Shown here: one piece after another, positions 44,957 through 47,011 of the stretch
Layout of the letters: each line of letters starts with the position of its first letter
Position numbering within the stretch: position 1 is the first letter of the stretch
Origin: Anaerolineales bacterium
Lineage (GTDB): Bacteria > Chloroflexota > Anaerolineae > Anaerolineales > Villigracilaceae
DNA: 47,011 nucleotides
Reading direction: 5' to 3'
Assembly: GCA_025056175.1 (NCBI GenBank)
Contig: JANWWK010000034.1
Coordinates: 1-47,011, forward strand
Position numbers and translations under genes: made by a program
The notes under the pieces: model-generated
The model's input: the letters and a program-made list of their open reading frames with translations, nothing else
What the model was told of the DNA's origin: nothing
Database searches by the model: none

Positions 44957-47002
44957 ATGGAAGAAATCAGGTCTCAAATCGAAACACTGCAACAGCGCAT
45001 TCGAGAACTCGAACAAGAAAAGGAAACGCTACAGACCGCGCAGGCGCGCATCCGTCTCTTTTTTGATTTAGCCGTGGATGCGATGGCTTTGATACGGTTG
45101 AAAGACAATGCCATCCTGGAGTTCAATGCACGCTTCGAGGAACTGTATGGATTTGAACGGTCAGAAGCCCTGATGCTTTCCCTCGAGGCACTCAGTAGTG
45201 GAAAATCTCCCTATAATTCCAAAGGATTACAGCAATGGCTGCGACGCGCACAGGAACAGGGGACGCAAATTTTCGAGTGGCAAAGCAAAAACAAGGCGGG
45301 GCATCTCTTTTGGGTGGAAATCAGCGCGCGCATGGTTGAAATAGACCAGGAAGCCTTTTTACTCGTGACGATACGCGATATTCAGGAACGCAAGCGGGCA
45401 GAGCAAATTCAGGTTGCTATCTATCGAATTTTTCAACTCGCGCAATCAAGTCAGACCTTTTTCGAGCTCTTTTCGCTGGTACATGAAATTCTTTTGACCA
45501 TCTTGCCAGCCAGGAACTTGCTGGTTGCGATTTATAACCCTGCTTTAGGACTGGTAACGTATCCTTATCACTACGACGCCCATGAAACATGGCCCTCGGT
45601 GCATGCTCCCGATAACGGCCTGGTGACACAGGTCATCGATTCAGGGCAGCCGGTGCTACTCCGTAACGATGCGGAGAAAACCGCACAAAAACACAACAGC
45701 AAACCAAAAAAGTTCATAGACTGGCTGGGCGTGCCGCTGAAAACCTCGCGCGGCGTGTTGGGGATGATTGCACTCAAGAACTACGATACCAACCGCCGTT
45801 TTGACAATCAGGATAAAGAAACCCTGGCCCTGCTGGCTTCTCAAATTGCCCTGGCCGTTGAACGCAAACAAGCCGAAGATGCCTTGCGCGAATCCGAAGC
45901 GCGTTGGCGAACTTTAATGGAAAACACCCCGCAATTGATTTTCACCGTCAATCGCAACGGGGAAATTGTCTTTGTCAACCGCTCGCTCTACGGGCTGAAA
46001 CGCGAAGAATTGTTGGGACAATCAGTCTTGTCCTATCTAGCAGGCAGCAATGACGAGGAAAAACAAAACCTGCTTCTGCGCGTATTTCGAGAACGGCAGG
46101 CCATTTCTTTTGAAATATGTCTGGAAACGCCCGAACGCCGTGAACTCTGGCTCTCCTGCAATCTTTCCCCAGTAATTGACGACCGTCATGTTGAGGTTGC
46201 CATCTTCAACGCCACCGACATCACCGACCGGAAAATTGCCGAACGTGAAATTCAGGCTCTCAACGAGGCCCTGGAACGGCGCGTCCAGGAGCGTACCGCC
46301 GAGTTAGAAGCCGCCAACAAAGAATTGGAAGCGTTCTCCTATTCGATTTCTCACGATTTGCGCGCGCCTCTGCGCGCTATCAACGGCTTTGGCCGGATTC
46401 TGTGGGATACCCTGAACGGACAAATTCCCGAAGAAACCCTGCGCCACCTGGTCATCATTCGAGAAAACGCCCATCAGATGGGCCGATTGATTGACGACTT
46501 GCTGGCCTTCTCGCGCCTGAGCCGCCAGGTGGTCAATGAATCGCGCCTGGAGCCGCGTGAATTGGTGGAACATGCGCTGATAACGCTTGAACCCGAACGC
46601 ACCGGGCGCAATCTGGTTTTGCGAATAGGAGACTTACCCGCCTGCCATGGCGACCCCGTCCTCTTACAGCAGGTGTGGCTTAACTTGCTCTCGAACGCAT
46701 TGAAATTCACCCGTTCCAGAAATCCGGCTATCATCGAAATCGGTGCCGAACAAACCCCAACCGAGACAATTTACTTCGTGAAAGACAACGGTGCAGGGTT
46801 CGATATGCGTTATGCCGATAAATTGTTTGGTGTATTTCAGCGCTTACATCGCGCCGAAGAATTCGAGGGCACCGGCGTAGGGCTGGCCATCGTACAACGC
46901 ATCGTCTGGCGGCACGGCGGACGGGTATGGGCCAAAGCGGAACCCAACCAGGGTGCCGAGTTCTTCTTTGCGCTCCCACGCAGAGAAAACAGTCAAATTT
47001 GA
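44957..47002 (+). CDS. PAS-GAF-PAS histidine kinase (phytochrome-like kinase core)
   Basis: 681 residues, complete. An N-terminal coiled coil (EEIRSQIETLQQRIRELEQE) is followed by PAS 1 (about 30-145), a GAF domain (about 155-300), PAS 2 (about 310-425), a coiled-coil linker, His466 in SYSISHDLRAPLRAINGFGR, and an ATPase domain with NLLSNALKFT, DNGAGFD and GTGVGLAIV. The HisKA form resembles that of bacteriophytochrome kinases, but no chromophore cysteine is apparent. Cytoplasmic, without membrane helices. No Shine-Dalgarno; start chosen as the first ATG in frame after an A-run. Confidence 0.92.
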   Translation: MEEIRSQIETLQQRIRELEQEKETLQTAQARIRLFFDLAVDAMALIRLKDNAILEFNARFEELYGFERSEALMLSLEALSSGKSPYNSKGLQQWLRRAQEQGTQIFEWQSKNKAGHLFWVEISARMVEIDQEAFLLVTIRDIQERKRAEQIQVAIYRIFQLAQSSQTFFELFSLVHEILLTILPARNLLVAIYNPALGLVTYPYHYDAHETWPSVHAPDNGLVTQVIDSGQPVLLRNDAEKTAQKHNSKPKKFIDWLGVPLKTSRGVLGMIALKNYDTNRRFDNQDKETLALLASQIALAVERKQAEDALRESEARWRTLMENTPQLIFTVNRNGEIVFVNRSLYGLKREELLGQSVLSYLAGSNDEEKQNLLLRVFRERQAISFEICLETPERRELWLSCNLSPVIDDRHVEVAIFNATDITDRKIAEREIQALNEALERRVQERTAELEAANKELEAFSYSISHDLRAPLRAINGFGRILWDTLNGQIPEETLRHLVIIRENAHQMGRLIDDLLAFSRLSRQVVNESRLEPRELVEHALITLEPERTGRNLVLRIGDLPACHGDPVLLQQVWLNLLSNALKFTRSRNPAIIEIGAEQTPTETIYFVKDNGAGFDMRYADKLFGVFQRLHRAEEFEGTGVGLAIVQRIVWRHGGRVWAKAEPNQGAEFFFALPRRENSQI

Positions 47003-47011
47003 TAATTTCTA

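Overview
The window is bacterial, fairly GC-rich and gene-dense (about 90% coding). It is most likely from a Chloroflexota genome of the Anaerolineae type. That placement is an inference from gene content: extracytoplasmic proteins with long Thr/Pro-rich linkers, an F1-ATPase cluster ending in an MreB-like gene, a Sat-CysC fusion, many GAF/PAS histidine kinases, and a Yip1/ABC/CARDB-like export cluster. No rRNA, tRNA, CRISPR array, prophage or insertion sequence was seen.

Layout. (1) 1-7217: the 3' end of a large TPR-type regulator, then a minus-strand operon atpA-atpG-atpD-atpC-mreB-like with no Fo or delta genes beside it. The MreB-like protein has lost its conserved catalytic residues. (2) 7418-15604, plus strand: a bifunctional ATP sulfurylase/APS kinase that makes PAPS, a GT-C membrane glycosyltransferase, an SDR, a CMP-sialate synthetase fused to a HAD phosphatase, a NeuB-type nonulosonate synthase, a PAPS-dependent sulfotransferase, and an exonuclease-WYL fusion. 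Together they look like a pathway for a sulfated sialic-acid-like surface glycan. (3) 15637-24687: an aminotransferase behind a promoter, a short leader ORF and a terminator (possible attenuator), then minus-strand malic enzyme, HAD phosphatase, coiled-coil protein, endonuclease III, asparaginase, a degenerate metallo-beta-lactamase-fold protein and a GAF/PAS histidine kinase. (4) 24805-29410, minus strand: a compact signalling operon of a coiled-coil protein, a membrane-anchored coiled-coil/SH3 protein, a Ras-like small GTPase, a diguanylate cyclase and a class III nucleotide cyclase. The two cyclases share a homologous sensory domain.

(5) 29693-34412: a CysO/MoaD-like sulfur carrier, a MoeZ-type activating enzyme with rhodanese domain, cystathionine beta-synthase, a convergent cystathionine gamma-lyase/synthase and a methyltransferase, forming a sulfur/cysteine metabolism island. 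(6) 34414-37478: radA, a tiny Gly/Cys-rich membrane peptide, a Thr/Pro-linker surface protein and pth. (7) 37482-47002: a four-gene membrane operon (Yip1 protein, MacB-like ATPase, CARDB-like exported protein, FtsX/MacB permease), a PIG-L deacetylase, a REC-PAS histidine kinase, a structured intergenic stretch and a PAS-GAF-PAS histidine kinase.

Promoters repeatedly show an extended -10 (TGn plus a TAnnAT-like hexamer) with no clear -35. Several start codons lack a Shine-Dalgarno sequence and are instead preceded by copies of a GATAACTGA-type repeat.
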